64,000 bases of DNA from Lethocerus indicus (GCA_019843655.1 JACDQD010000010.1:2525637-2589636); one strand, 5' to 3'; numbered from the stretch's first letter, positions 1 through 13,409 are shown. Made by a program: numbers and translations. The notes: generated by a model not told the origin, from the letters alone.

Positions 1-2437
1 TCCTTGTCCGGTATGACTAAGGTTTCTACCAGTGTTAATAGAAAAGGTACCTGCACAAACCGAACTTGAAATCTTCAAACAGCGCACGTAAAGAGGAGAT
101 GAACAAAATTCATTCGCGGATTAACTTATTAGAAATGGATAGCGTAAAGTGAAAATGCGAAAAACCTGTTGTAGTTCATGGAGGAATATATTTTATTTTT
201 GAAGGTTTCCTCAAATTATCTCCTTACCTTAACGGAACCTTGTCTGTTCTTATGTTCGCGATCACTTTGTTGGGTCGATGGCTTTTTCGTCCCCTGCAGG
301 ATAGGGGTCCAAACCCTTGTCAGTTTGGGTTTCCCGTCATAGCGATTAGGATTCCCTGCTGACGAAGCGTCCCCTCCGGCTTGGGTCTGGCGTAGAACAG
401 AACGGACTGGGGGGAGGGGGGAAGTGGTAAACTCAAAATATTATGGTCGGGCGCCACTCATCTATTCCGTTTGTGTTTCTTATTGGAGCCAGTTTTGTAA
501 TTGGCGCCAAATTTGCGGTTAGCGCAACAGTGTGGCCCGCCGAGCGGTGTGGTGGGGAAGGTGGGGAGGAGGGGAGGTGACGCTGGTGCTAATCTATTGC
601 GTCCACATCGGCATTTCCCAAGCTTTACTTTCGACAGTGAAATATGTCTGAGCTTTCACTTTCAGCAAATAAGAGTTTTTATCTGCGGGACGAGCCGAAT
701 TTTCGGATCCCGCGTCGAAGGCCCCGACCATTTTTACAGGCTTTTTGTTTATCCCTTTGTCGTTGTCGTCTTTTCCAGAAACATTGTGTGTTTGTCCCTG
801 TTTCTCACCCGGGCTCGATTCCGCTTCGTCATCGCTTTCTCGCCGCGACGCTAGATTTAGGCTCGCACGGTTAGTATTTGTCCCCACACGGCCTCCTACC
901 GATTGTAGCAATCTTATACACAGTTCGGGCTTCAACTTTGGGTAGAATTTCCACTTAATTTAAAAAGAAATAGAGTGCAACATATTACATATCTGCCGCT
1001 CTATAATAATTGAATTTAGACTAATAAGTTGCCCTCTAGGTATAAACTACTAAAAGAATACCGTCGAAACCTCCTAATATGTGCGTACAGTGTAAGACTA
1101 ATTAGGATAAAGGAAGTGATGAGGATAGTTATAAATATCTCATTTGCAAAAAGAAATTAATAGTTTTTACTACAGTTGGGTTAAATGATTTAAAAATGAT
1201 TAAAACAAGATTTAGAAAAATAAGCCGGTCTACGCGTTGTCATAATTATTATTTCCGGACATTCGGTCATTTCGGTGCAATAATCGTATAATATTGGTTA
1301 TGAATCGATATCATATTTCAGTTGAGTTGTTACTTGAATTTTATGGTATAAAGCCGTGGCCATTTTCATAGATATTTCACAATTTGAAAACACGGACGAC
1401 TGTGAAACGCCGTTGTAAGGAATTCTAGGCATTTGCGAGGTGACGCAAATGGTCCGACTGCGACAATAAGCCCGAACCGGCGTTGTGCAATTTCGAATAT
1501 TTTATTAACGGGAAAAATATTTCACGATACATTCGTTATGTCCCGGGACCGGGATGAAGCGCGCTGTTCATTTTTGAACTCCGCTCAATTTTGAAATGTA
1601 TACTTTGTAGCTCCGACCGCCTTTTAAAGATATAATAATTACCATCATTACCGAGTCTGTACCTGGTTAATGGGCTTCCAAACCGGTGCCCTCTAATGGC
1701 GCCTCTCTTATCAATTTGAGCCGGCGAGTTCTCCCGCGGTACAAAAATTGGTCCGTACCGAACATAAATATAAAATGGAAATTAGTCCGACGAGGTATTG
1801 TGCTCTGGAGCCCCGCGTGGGATGGGAACTGGTTTGTGTAGTGGACAGATAGCGAAAAACCGGTCTATCCTAAGGACAAATAGGCGAGTGGAGACTGTAT
1901 GGATTGTTGGAAATCCGAAACTTTATTTTTTACAGCCCGTACCCTTTTATACGGTGACTAACGAATGAACTGTTATCTTACTCGTCCGAACCCGAATACT
2001 CCTGTAATATTTCTGTTATAGTTACAATTAAAATCAAGAAGAAATAAATTAATCGCTCGATATTATTTTATTTACTTTTACTTTTGATGCCAGCGAAAGG
2101 AGAGAGAATGCTTCAGTTGGGTTCCTGTTTTTCAATCAACTGCCAGATTCTGAACAATGCACACTGTCCGTGTGTTGCCTTGGAAATAATTGAAATATTA
2201 TTAACTGGAAACTGAAGGCCTACGAAATATTCGGCGAAAATCAGTTGTCCGGAATTTCAAAATTAGTCTCCACGATTTATAACAATTGTCAAATAACAAT
2301 TGACTCGCTACGATTGGGGTCGGAGATAGATAGCCCTGTCTGATATTTGGTTGGCGGATCATTGTGTCAAAGAATGTATAGTTGATTACAGGATGTTGTC
2401 TGCTCATCCCCATCTGTTGTACAGGAAACTCTACTGC

Positions 2438-2508
<71 letters not shown>
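2438..2508. repeat. Compound (TG)n(TA)n microsatellite
   Basis: About 21 bp of alternating TG is followed directly by about 50 bp of alternating TA. The same TA/TG compound arrangement recurs at 10941-11032 in the opposite order. Confidence 0.97.
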
Positions 2509-2510
<2 letters not shown>

Positions 2511-3145
2511 GAGGATCATGACCATAATACTCACATTGAAAAATATGTTCAAATTAATCTTCAGTTATTGGCCGCATTTTTTGTTTTCGAATGTAGTTAC
2601 ATATATTTAGGGTACCTAAATGACCACAGTGTAATTTAACATGTCCCTTTTAGTAACTTGTCCTGTCTCTAACCGACTGTAGCCCCAACATGTGCTCACT
2701 ATAGTCCATCTCGTGCCAGTTTTGCTCAGTTTACGTTTTAGACCACCGCACCATTTTCTAGGGCAAATTCCGAATCCTAATCTTCACCACTACTCAATAA
2801 TGTCGCCTGCGCCTAATGGCCCCATTCTTATCAGGTTCGAGTAAGTTACAGCATGTTTAAAGTGTGTCCCGTTTAAGTACCAGTTTTCGTTCCATGTTTT
2901 TGGAATTCCGCTCAGTAACCTCAGTATCCGCTCAGGAAAAAAACTCCGTAAACCTGGGGTGAAAAAAGTCACCTGTATATTTGAGTGCTATAGCTTTTCG
3001 GCCCCCTTCAATATCCGCTCTTAGACAGAAGAAATAGAGCCTTCTTTCGTCCGTTTATTCTCCTTTGTGTATTTTGCCGAACAGCACATATATGTGAACT
3101 TTTTACTGCATGAATTGGTACCAACGAAATTATATTTGCAGCAAG

Positions 3146-3235
3146 GAGTCCGTGGAGGGTAACCGGTAGTTGGGTTTGATTCCCGCCAGCGGTCCAATTA
3201 CTTTTCGGTCAGTTGTGTTTGTTACGCTCGAATTA
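3146..3235 (+). repeat. Possible degenerate tRNA-derived SINE
   Basis: A B-box-like stretch (gggtttgattcccgcc) is followed by agcggtccaatta. This resembles the B-box and following tail of the clearer SINE copies at 60083-60203 and 60441-60560. No convincing A-box is seen, so the copy is truncated or diverged. Confidence 0.4.
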
Positions 3236-6200
3236 ATTGCAATAGCTCCGTACTACGGTATAAAATATAATAGTCGTGTATTTTAACTCAGTATCCCCAG
3301 TGACAGTGATAAGGGGTTAACCCGGGGGCAGGGTTTGGCCCTATACAATTACTATGGAAATATGGTGACCTCCCGGAATACTGACCTCTACCCCTATTAC
3401 GCCCAGTACCTTACCGGTAGGGAAGCCTTATGAAAGACCCGGCGTTGAATATTCCATTCGGGAATTAATACGCTTTAATCGGAATCCATTTATTTTTAAA
3501 AGCTTTCGCCCGACCGTTTTCAATCGATTTAACGCCAGCAGTCCCTATAATTGTTGGCTGGCATACGTATAATTGTGATACTGTTGATAGTACCAGAGCA
3601 GTGTTTCGGAATCGGGCAGGTGGCAACAATAAATAGGGAATATATTTTCGTGTGCGTTCGCTCCCCCAAACTGCCCCATTTTAACGATTAAACTTTCGTA
3701 ATAGCCCGTGTATTAATTATAACAGTTCTAATACTTGAGAAGATGAGCCGGATGATTTCAGGCGTCAGTTGTGCCGTGGAGAGGGATTTTTTCCCACGCT
3801 AATTTCCCTATCCTTCGCTTCGAATTATTAAACGTGTTAACGAACCCGAACAGTTCTTTTTTTTCCATGGGCGGCTCGTTATTCATTGCCCCTCCCCACT
3901 ACTTCATTTCCCCTCGTTCCTTTTCCAGTCCGTTTCTTCTCCTTTTTTTCTCCTATAATTTATTTGTTTTAAGCTTTATTCTTGTTATTGCCTAGGTGGG
4001 AAGATGTTAGCTAATGGAGTTCTATTAGGAATAATGAAAATAGTATAAAACTAATGGACCTAGTCAATAAACTGGAAAATTGATATTGTCACTACATCTT
4101 AGGTTTGCCGTTAATATATAAACTTGATTGTTTTATATGAATTATTACGTAGCTTTTTTATTTTTTTATTTACGAGCAACGAATTATTACATTTTCAATA
4201 TCGATGTATTAAAAGACCCAAGGTTTCTCTGAATATTGTATACGTTTGCTGTAGAATTTATGAAATTGTAGTATGGAAGGAAATAATGAAAAGGGTTGTT
4301 TAAAATGAAATCTGAACCTTCGGAAATGGTATATCATTTTTCATTCAGTTTTTTATTCTTTCAACATCACTATGTTACCAGCCAATAACTTAGAATTGAA
4401 GCTTCATCGAATCGGATGAATTTTTTTTTGGGTGTCTCATTTTATGTACCTCAGAATATCAGAGCGAGGATATTTTAAGATAGAATTTTCATCATGAATT
4501 TCTATCTTTAAACTTCTCCACTCTTACTCACAGGTCTATAATAACTATTTTTCCGCGAAATTTTTATTATTTATTTAATTATTTATACATTCATTAATAT
4601 ATCTATCAACATAGAAATATTAAAACACTGTCCTGTTGCATTTTGTACCGACTTAAGAGTAGGATTTAGAGTAGCTTCGTCGGATTATTCAAGTTCGTCC
4701 AGAAATACAGCGCAACGGTGGAGGTCGATCATTGTAAAGATAAGAAAAGTTTCCCATACCATAATAGTGCGAGGGAACTAAAAAAAGACTTGAAAAAGGA
4801 TAAGGTGAGTGAGACTGTGCCCGCAATTACGCTCTCCCTACAGGCGGCTCCTATTCTCCCTGTCATCGACTAGCTTGGAAAAATTCCGTCTAACAGTATC
4901 ATCGCACTCGGTTTCAGGTTCTCCACATCGTCAGTAGAATTCCGTTAGGGCATTAGTGAGACTGGGTCGAGTTCGTTTCGGCCAAAAACGTGCTAGAATA
5001 TTGATTCTGCTAAAATTAGTCGAGGAAATTTATTTCATTTCCTATTAATTAATCCACAACGGAGTTTTCGGTGAATTGGACCTCTCCTGGGCTTATCCGA
5101 ATTCATTCAAATTTGCCTAAAAATACCAAATTTGTATACGAGAGATTCTTATCCATTATTTTATAATTGTAGAAAACAAAGTTTAATTTTTAAATTGCCT
5201 AAAAATATATTAGCAGCGCGATCGCTCTTCTCCGGATAGTTACACTGTTGTGACAAACATGCAAAAGTGAAACAATAGTTCACAGCTCATTGCATAGGCC
5301 TGAAGCGTTGCCTACAATAATATATATGGGCAGCAATAACCTTTTAGATATTAAAATTAATTAAAAAGTATTCAAGAAGAACAGTTCAACAACGCTTATC
5401 TGGTCTGGCATTTCCGTCAAATTGAGCTCGAGGGCAGAAAATTAACATAATCGAAATTATCGATCGTTTTGCGGCAAATGTCACAGGACATTAAATTACA
5501 TACAGGTATAGAAATACCTAATATAAAATAAATGTAACAATTTTCGGCATTTGTCTTATTTTTATTTAATTTAAGTATTTAACGACCTTCATAATCCTAC
5601 GCAGAACATTTGTATCATTCGGTAGCACTGAAGTACAAATTGAAGTGTATTATATGTCGACTCTGGTTGTACGTTCTCCAATGGTGTTCGTCCGTATGGC
5701 GAATATAACTTCGTCCCGGTTGACAAAACTCGAGCTTGTATATTCGTGCGTTAGCTGTAATTTCTTTGGGCGTATTTGTTGTTGCCCACATCTGTGCGGC
5801 CGGCAGCGTCGTAGTAGAAATCGAATCTAGGTCGTCCGTTCCTCATCTGCGGTCGGGCCCGCACATCCTCCCCTCCGCTGGTCGCCCCGAGTTACCACAT
5901 TCGGTTCGCTAAGCGTAAACGTTCAAAATCGGCTATTTTACGCTATTATTTATAATTTGCCTCGTGCTTTAGTTTTATGACGATTTATTTTTTTCGTTTC
6001 CCCGTTCACGAAGCGAAATCCGGTATCCCGTTCTCAATTCTGTTGTTGTACTTGCGCCATGCAATTTCTCAACAATATCCGACGGAAAACAGTCACACAC
6101 TCTAAAGAGTTACACGGTTGTATGTCCAGGCTTCTCTACAATAACGCCGCCATTTCGGTGTATATTTCAATTTTTCTTCTGTTTCCTAATAGAAGATATT

Positions 6201-8357
6201 GGTGCGAGCGATATACTTTTGTTATGATTTTCACGTAGGTATCCTATTTGGATCCTGAATTTTACGAATTCAGACTGGTAGGAATTTTAGTTAGTTTGAT
6301 CTCAACCACTCCAAATGGTCTCTTCTGGTTGGTCAGCTCTTTCGAACTTTCCGGTCCCAATTTTGATGCGCATTAAACCAGCGACGGGCCCGTTCATATC
6401 TAGTTATTGCGTGGTGTGTTTATAGTGGGCGCCTATTTGGTGAGCTGTGCGTGCTCCCTTGCCGGACGTGTTAGCTGAGTTCATCCCCCGCTGGATCCTT
6501 GTTCTATAAATGTATTAGGCGCGAGGGGAGAGGGGGCCTGTGTATTGCAGGTTAGCGTGTCTCGCTGGCCTTGGCCCCCTAACACAGCCACATTACCCAG
6601 TCTGTACCTTATGTACAAATCTGAGCCAGTCTATATAACTTAGCGCCGTGTATACATACATGTTAATGTTATGTATTTTATTAATAAATTTACGGCATTT
6701 GATCGGGAAACGGCTCTGGGGGGAGGGGGGGCTTGGAATATCATCGCTGGTGAGATTGTTTGTCTTCTCGCCCAATTCGGAGAACCAGTTTCGGCTTCCC
6801 GCCATCGCTTGTGGCATAATGAGGTCGGGAGTTACGGAACCGGGTAGTGTAAATAATTATTCGAAGCTTAGTTTGAGTTTCGATCGCCGCGAGTTATCCG
6901 AGCGATTTATTGACTCAATAGATAGGCATATGTGATAGGAATCGCCTGAGTGCTACCTTAACTCATACTCCGTAATTGGAATAGTATCATAAAAAAACGT
7001 TTTCTTGAGAACAATTCCTGTCCATCTTCTTATCATAAACAATCCTCGTGTTGTTTGTATTATCGTATTATAATTAGATACTAATTTATTATTACTTCAT
7101 TTACCGATTCTTTGCGCTTGGGTTAATATCCGGTATATTATATTTCATTACCTCGATTGTCTGGAATTACCAGCGGTGATGGTAAAATCGGTTCGTTGCA
7201 GCTTTGCACCGTCGCCATTAGCACTAGGACGAAATGTTTCGAACGTTTAATACATTAATATTTGTTAATCCACTTCAAACCGATATTGAATTTTGTTTAT
7301 GTTCGCTTTTTATAGAATTGATATTAATTGAATACCATAAAATGTAATTACCACCTACTACTCTAATTGCCAATCGCAGAAGTAATAATATTGTAACCGT
7401 AATAGAAATGTTTTTTCCGTCCATGCCATTAATGTTCAACATCCCTTTCTTTCTTTTTTTCGTCGGTTATTTACGACCGATACTACCCCCAAAAAATACT
7501 GCGGACTCCGATAATTGCCCAACCGAAGGCAATATTTTCAGCTTAACGAGAGTGCGACATTTATGGGGGTTCGCAGGTATAGCGATGAGGGCCAATAGTG
7601 CGCGGAGATTGAATTCAGGTCGAATGAAGAGGTAGAAAAACAGCCGTCCCAGATATGGTGACGACATTGGCTTCGAAAGATTTCAACGAAAATGGATTAC
7701 GAAAACTTAAGGGACTTCGTCATTTCGGTTTTTCGTTTCAGTCGATCGGCCCTGCGTTGACTTTGGGCGAGTGGCTAATTATTTCTTTGGTCCGGATACA
7801 GGTGTTAAGTTTAAGTAATTGTTAGCGTTTCCGTAATTGGCTAAGTTGAATTGCAGATTGTTATTGTTGTTATAAATTATTTTCTCTATAAATCTTTCTC
7901 CAGTACACCTTTGATTAAAGGTCCCCCGATCTAGATCCTTTCCCTTTCCAATCTTGATCTTGGGTGAATAATGACCAACCAACCCTTGGTCTTGTCCGAC
8001 ATTACTACTGGTTTCTTCTATTTGGTCTTCAGGGTTAGGCCCAGAAGAACGAGAACTGCGTTCCTTCCTCGCCGGACAAGATACCAATCTCGTCGTGCCT
8101 CGAAAAACTAGCATTCAGTTAATTTTAAGCTCACTCCAGTCTTGGAATATCTTCGACGGAATAATGTTTTACAGAGTAATTTTCCGACAAGATTACGTGC
8201 ATACAATGTAGCTAGATACATACGATTTTTGTTTATCAGTGCGTCTATTGTTTGTTATCTATTTCTTGGTATTTTTGTCACCCTTGGCTGTAAGAGTATT
8301 TTGGAATGAATATGTATTATTGCCCTAAGTAAGGCACCCAAAATCAAAATTTACAGT

Positions 8358-8429
8358 CTGGTGTAGTCTGACAGCCGAATATTTACGTAGATGGTGGCCA
8401 TTAAAGTGCCATTCTATAATTCTTGACAG
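8358..8429 (+). repeat. Unclassified dispersed repeat, copy 1
   Basis: This stretch aligns by eye with 9638-9714. Shared blocks include ccgaatat-tacgtagat, gccatta-agtg, cattct-taattct and gacag. The copies are direct repeats about 1.3 kb apart, and I could not assign them to a named transposon family. Confidence 0.75.
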
Positions 8430-8787
8430 CTGTTCTTAAATATATGTTTCTGGGATATTTTTCTATTCGAATTCACAATAATCGTATGTGTTTAAATTTA
8501 AAAGAACCTTTATCATCCCCTTCCCCCTCCTTAATACAGGCTCACAAACACTTCTACGTTTAGTTACAGCATCCGAGCTGCACGGCCTCGATTCAAATCT
8601 TCGACTATGGCCTTATTTCTGCAATTTTTTTTAAATACGGAAGCAGTTCTTAAGTGGAGCTATTGAAATAAATAAATAATGTTAGAGGATATTGAGCGGG
8701 TAGAGAACCGATGGAGGCGGACTAGAAAATGAAATTTAAAATTGAATAAAGGGGAGGGTATGTCTTGAGTCCAGACCCTCAATAAAA

Positions 8788-8796
8788 TGGCCTTGA
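8788..8796 (-). promoter_or_regulatory. FTZ-F1 (NR5A) consensus site
   Basis: TGGCCTTGA is the reverse complement of TCAAGGCCA, a match to the monomeric NR5A site YCAAGGYCR. About four matches are expected by chance in 64 kb on two strands, so this alone is weak evidence of autoregulation. Confidence 0.2.
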
Positions 8797-9059
8797 GGCC
8801 ACTAGTTATTTAAATACCTGTCCCGTGCTAGACCGGTTTCGGTTTCTCGCTGTCGTCAGTAGATTGGTACAGGGATGGAAACAGGCGTAAAATATTTCCG
8901 AATAAACACATTCGTATTGTTTAGGAAAAATTTGGTATTTTCGGGGAAAAATCTGTTGCGATAATAAAACAAACCCCTAAACACGTTTCTTATTGTAAAA
9001 TTTATATTTTCCGCGAAATAATAATCGTCGTAAAATACCTTCAGTCTGTTATGTTTGTA

Positions 9060-9420
9060 ATGAGTAAATCTGATATAATTTGAGGGAAGGGGGAGGTTTA
9101 GCTTTAGCGGTGATTTCGGGTGCGGACTACGGCAATGCAGTAGGGAGAGAAGGAAGGAGGAGGATTTGGATTTGATCGCAGTTTGGATGAGGTGGCGGGG
9201 CGGGGCAGGGCTTGAGAGCCTGTCCAATATAGTTCAAGTTCAGTAGGTCTGTAGGCCACCACCACCACCACCGCCGCCGCCGCCGCCGCACAGACCACCG
9301 AGCCACTCTCACTCTCATTGTCAGCACGCTCACCAACACACACACACACTCGCTATTTCCAGTTTTGCCATGACACACTCACTCTCACTCTCGCTGACTT
9401 TCCCCAGCCGCATCATAACC
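9060..9420 (+). promoter_or_regulatory. GC-rich patch, candidate alternative promoter
   Basis: An AT-rich background is interrupted by a GC-rich stretch. It contains a GC box (GGGGCGGGGC, 9197-9206), a CCAAT box (9224-9228) and an arthropod-type initiator TCAGTA (9240-9245), followed by a CCA/CCG triplet array (9256-9290). The order and spacing resemble a core promoter. Insect FTZ-F1 genes are known to have an upstream alpha promoter, so this could be its position. No downstream exon with a convincing reading frame or donor was identified, so this is a guess. Confidence 0.25.
9256..9290. repeat. (CCA)n(CCG)n triplet repeat
   Basis: Consecutive CCA units pass into CCG units. The array produces poly-Gly, poly-Val or poly-Trp shadows in overlapping frames, none of them a plausible protein. 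Confidence 0.9.
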
Positions 9421-9637
9421 GTTATTATATAACCCCTCTCCTCAAACAGGAGCCGCTTATAGAATCCGCCTCGTCAGGACCTCCCCCCCCCCTTTCGTTT
9501 TCAACTTTGATCTGGATATAGAACAATATTGTAATAAAATTTAAAAAATAATCTAATAGTTTTATAGCATGAGCCCAAATGTATACCTGGAAAAAATGTA
9601 TTCCTGGATTTTTTTTTAAATGCATTTATTTATAGTT

Positions 9638-9714
9638 TGTTGTCGGATTCTGACACCCGAATATATACGTAGATAGTCGCCATTAGAGTGGTGGCATTCT
9701 CTAATTCTCGACAG
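9638..9714 (+). repeat. Unclassified dispersed repeat, copy 2
   Basis: This is the second copy of the repeat at 8358-8429, in the same orientation. By eye most positions agree, with a small insertion (gtgg) before cattct. Confidence 0.75.
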
Positions 9715-10224
9715 AATCACCATGACTACAAGCGTCTACTGCTATTCTGAATCATACATTCTGTAGATTTATGTTTATATTCGTAGGATTATTTACTTCG
9801 TTATTGTGTAACTTATAACTTATAAAAGTACATTAGGCTATTTCAATGTTTTGTCGATCCAAAATTGATAAATTGGCAATTTTCGGGAAATTTTCGTTGT
9901 TTATTTTATTGTATATTCGTTATTTTTAGTTTTAAATTGTGAGTTATTAGGGATTATATAGGTCGTTTTGTGTGCACCAAAATTAGTACGCTTCGTAACA
10001 ATATTTATTTTGCGTACGTCCGAAATAGACCCCTGAAATAGTGTGCGGATTTATACCCTCTAAAATAGCAACCCTCGGGAACACCCGTTTCTGTTCGAAA
10101 TGGTATTTTTGCTTCGCTTAGATTCGTATTTAAAAAAATAGAATGGTCCGATTTATTTTGAAATATTTCTTCGGCGAGGGCTGTGAATCACACTTGTCGT
10201 CCCCATTCGCCTATTTGGTCCTGT

Positions 10225-10240
10225 CGTCAGTAGCATTCCG
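10225..10240 (+). repeat. Dispersed repeat core cgtcagtagcattccg
   Basis: The 16-base core recurs with few changes at 4929-4943, 8854-8865 and 31769-31784, each preceded by a T/C-rich stretch often resembling ggtttctcgc. It is probably the conserved end of a short interspersed element whose remainder has decayed. Confidence 0.5.
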
Positions 10241-10936
10241 CCGCTTATATAGCGCGTGAATGAATCAACAGTATCAGTATTTTACACTACAGAATTAATA
10301 CACAGTAATATTACTTATAGGACTCTACTGACGATTCTGAAAAGTTGAAATCGGTCTCATCAAATGAGCGCTCAAGAATGCATATAGCCGAAAGTTCTAG
10401 GAATTTATCATCAGGTTATTATCGCATATTTTATATTCTGATGTACTATTGTATTATTTTTGGACGTTAGTGTTATTACTGTAACTCGATCCAACAGTTG
10501 GTCTAGTCATGATTTGGAAACAACGCAAACACCTTTTTGTTTTGTGAGCATAACACTTTTAATCTTGTACTTCTGTAGGATTTAATAAGCGTTCAGTCTA
10601 CGATGTTTAGTCGACTTTCTGAAAGCGGGTTAGTTTATGTAGATCCAACTCCCCCAGTCTGAAACCAACTTGAATGGTGTTCTCCTGTTGCGAACATGCG
10701 GCAATGGCTTGTCCAATCATTAATATAACTGTCCAGGTAAAGGAGGCTAGTTGATAAAATATTGGGTTTTGTGTTATAGCGCTAGTATTATAAGTAAGTA
10801 CTCGGCATTTTGTATTGTTATGTGGGACAAGGTTGCGAGAAAGAGTCCCCCCCACCCCCTCCCTAACCAGCCACCAGTGTCCCTGGTCCCAATTGACGTC
10901 CCTCCCCTCACCCATAATCCTTTAACTTTGAATTGT

Positions 10937-11037
<101 letters not shown>

Positions 11038-11870
11038 ATTAATCGCATTGTATTACATTATATTATGCCCAATAACTTAATACCATCTCGTGATTAGTGA
11101 TGTCAACAAATTCGATTCTGAATTAACTAAATATTTCCAAAAATCCCCTAGTGTAATTTTTTTCTGTTTTGGTTAGTTTTTGGTTTGGTACCCCATGAGT
11201 AACCCTGCAAGACTACTTATTACGCCCCCCCCCATTTGACTTATGTTCCAAAGAATGCTATGTAAATCGTGATAAGAGAAACTAAAATGTTATAGGCATT
11301 TGTTTATAGGCCTGATATTCGTGGTGTGTTTTCAATAAATTTGATTAAGTCGAGGTTTCTGCAAGAAAGTCGTTATTCGTTGGATTATGTATCGAAGACC
11401 ATCACAGAATGATTCGAAACTCTTGTGGACCAGGAGAAAGATGTGTTAGACCTATTCCTTTGCATATTGGCAATTTGTTTGCGATTGGACGTGATGATTA
11501 CCTTGAGTCTGGAGATTTCGGTTGGAGATATCTTTTGATTACCATTTTGTGATTACCCCGTTGCTATTTGGCCGAACAATAGTCCAGTTGACGTGTCTTC
11601 TGATCTACACCTTGCTGATACCCACATGTCAAGAACACCGATATGTCTTGTTAGACGTGGTCGCTCGTGGGGGTCAGGTTCCTTGAAAGCTTCGCGAATG
11701 GCGAAATATCAGACGGGGTAAGATTGTTTAGTGATAATTTAAAAATTAGTTAATTACACTCAGCATCTGGTAGTTGCTGACGGGCTCTATTTCTTATTGT
11801 CAACCCGATTAAACGAGCGCCTTTTTGAAAATGGCCTCCTATCCAAATTCCAAGCATCATTTTAATTTTT

Positions 11871-11899
11871 TCGCCTCTGCTGATGGTCGCCTCTGCTGA
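11871..11899 (+). repeat. Short tandem duplication
   Basis: The 13-mer tcgcctctgctga occurs twice, separated by three bases. Confidence 0.8.
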
Positions 11900-12441
11900 C
11901 ACAGGACTCTACTACACGGGATTGAATCAGTCACATTCGATCTAATTTTATTTTCTAAAATTATAATAAACAGGTATTTCTGTATATAGCTGCGGCGTTC
12001 ATTTAAATTGAATGTTTCCTTCTGTACGAAAGAGTGCTTGTAGGTACTTGAAATATTCGGCTTCTCTAAGATGCTAATCAGGCAGTACGTGAGGTGACGG
12101 ATCGTACTTGAAATTACTTGTTTCCGGCTTTAAAATATCCGCGTGTTACTCTTAGGCTACTTGATTTGGGTTCTTAGTGCAGTTCTTTGGAAAAATATTT
12201 TCAATTTTTTATTTTGAACCTCAATTTAATGTCTCTATAATTATTTGTACACACTGTTTTAATTATCTGCGTCTCTACGGGTGTAGTATATCTCTCCTTT
12301 TATTTGTTTTAATTCATCTTCTGTTACATTTGTAAGTGGTATTGTGTTTGTTGTTTTGTGTGTGCTATCTGTTTGCTTTAGTCTCAACATCCTTATCATA
12401 ATCTTATATTGATTACAGTACTAAAAAGCCCTCCTGTCTAT

Positions 12442-12452
12442 TATGTGGGTCA
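12442..12452 (+). promoter_or_regulatory. HR3/ROR response element (distal)
   Basis: TATGTGGGTCA matches WAWNTRGGTCA perfectly on the gene's strand, about 0.9 kb upstream of the tandem pair at 13366 and 13410. In my manual reading only these three perfect matches were found in the window. Confidence 0.4.
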
Positions 12453-13341
12453 CTCTATACTGGGATAGATATTAATATCTCGTCGCAGTTTTCTGTCTTC
12501 AATTCCTGCCATTTGTTTTGGTTTATATGTGTATAACTCGATTTCTCGATGTTTTATAATGTGGATCATTCTAATGGTCCCAAAGTAAATTATTCCGGAA
12601 TATTAAATTGAAAAATCGGCCCTCGTTACAATTCCCTTTACGTACATAGTGTGGACCCAAAAATCAAAATCTCAAAATTCTTTCCTCGGTGCAAAGACCA
12701 TATCGGATTTTTCGCCTTTAGCTCGATGATTCTTCCGAATCCCTCGGTTGATATGAAAAAATAAAAGCTTCGTACAATTAACCGCGAAATATCAGATGAA
12801 GCCATTTCGAAACGGTGGACAAACAGGACATTATGGATGACTCGGATTCTTCGAAAGTTGTACCAATCTCCGGAGGCCTTCGCTTTCCAGGAGGGAGCTG
12901 TAACTTTCGTTCGTTAGGTGTAGGTGGTGCGTTTTGGAGAAAATTTGAATAGAACTAGTTACGCGGTAGGTGTACCAAAATTCGGTATTTGTCTCGATAG
13001 ATTGCCCTCTACCGAATGTAGTCGCTCGAATTTATAGATATTTATATTCGTTTCATACATTATTGTAAGAAACTGAGTTAATTTACAAAACGAAATTTCT
13101 GTGGAACGGAGTTAACTAAAATTGTCGAGAGTACCGAAATGGCCGATCGTCGCGATAGGGCGGAAAATATAGAGGAATGGACAAGGGTAATCGGGCGATA
13201 TCGGGTCTTTTTTTCATTGTGTCAGGTTCGCTATTCGAATTTGAATCGATCGGTGGGGAGGACGAATGAGACAGACAGAGATAGAGGGGAAGGGGTTAGG
13301 GAAAGTAATTAATAAAAGGGACGTAGTGAGAGGGGCGAGGT

Positions 13342-13365
13342 GGGGTGGGGTGTGGTGGGGTGGGG
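13342..13365 (+). promoter_or_regulatory. G-quadruplex motif next to HR3 site
   Basis: Four runs of GGGG are separated by loops of 1, 6 and 1 bases (13342-13365), and they abut the first HR3/ROR element. Short loops predict a stable quadruplex on the coding strand. Folding in vivo is inference. Confidence 0.5.
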
Positions 13366-13376
13366 TATCTGGGTCA
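13366..13376 (+). promoter_or_regulatory. HR3/ROR response element 1
   Basis: TATCTGGGTCA is a perfect match to WAWNTRGGTCA, the monomer site of HR3 (ROR family) and its competitor E75 (Rev-Erb family). It lies about 0.92 kb upstream of the beta start codon, on the same strand as the gene. In insects HR3 activates beta-FTZ-F1 directly and E75 can block it. Confidence 0.6.
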
Positions 13377-13409
13377 GTGGGACAGTGTGGCGGCGGGGGA
13401 GGGGCGCCC

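Larger units (their letters stand above)
1..9059. other. Upstream noncoding DNA
   Basis: No convincing coding exon is visible here. Open frames are short, lack recognisable domains and mostly lie in T-rich or GC-rich low-complexity DNA. The stretch holds a (TG)n(TA)n microsatellite near 2.44 kb, a possible degenerate SINE near 3.15 kb, and two dispersed-repeat fragments (4.93 and 8.85 kb). It also has the first copy of an approximately 75 bp repeat at 8358. It may be intergenic or lie inside an intron of a longer FTZ-F1 transcript whose first exon is outside the window or unrecognised. Confidence 0.6.

Noticed and set aside
594..935. Overlapping small frames on both strands in a GC-richer patch
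   Set aside because: No domain, no conserved-looking segment and competing frames on both strands.
7779..8114. Minus-strand frame of 111 codons with mixed composition
   Set aside because: Looks more protein-like than its neighbours and might be a decayed mobile-element fragment. No motif supports that, so it is not called.
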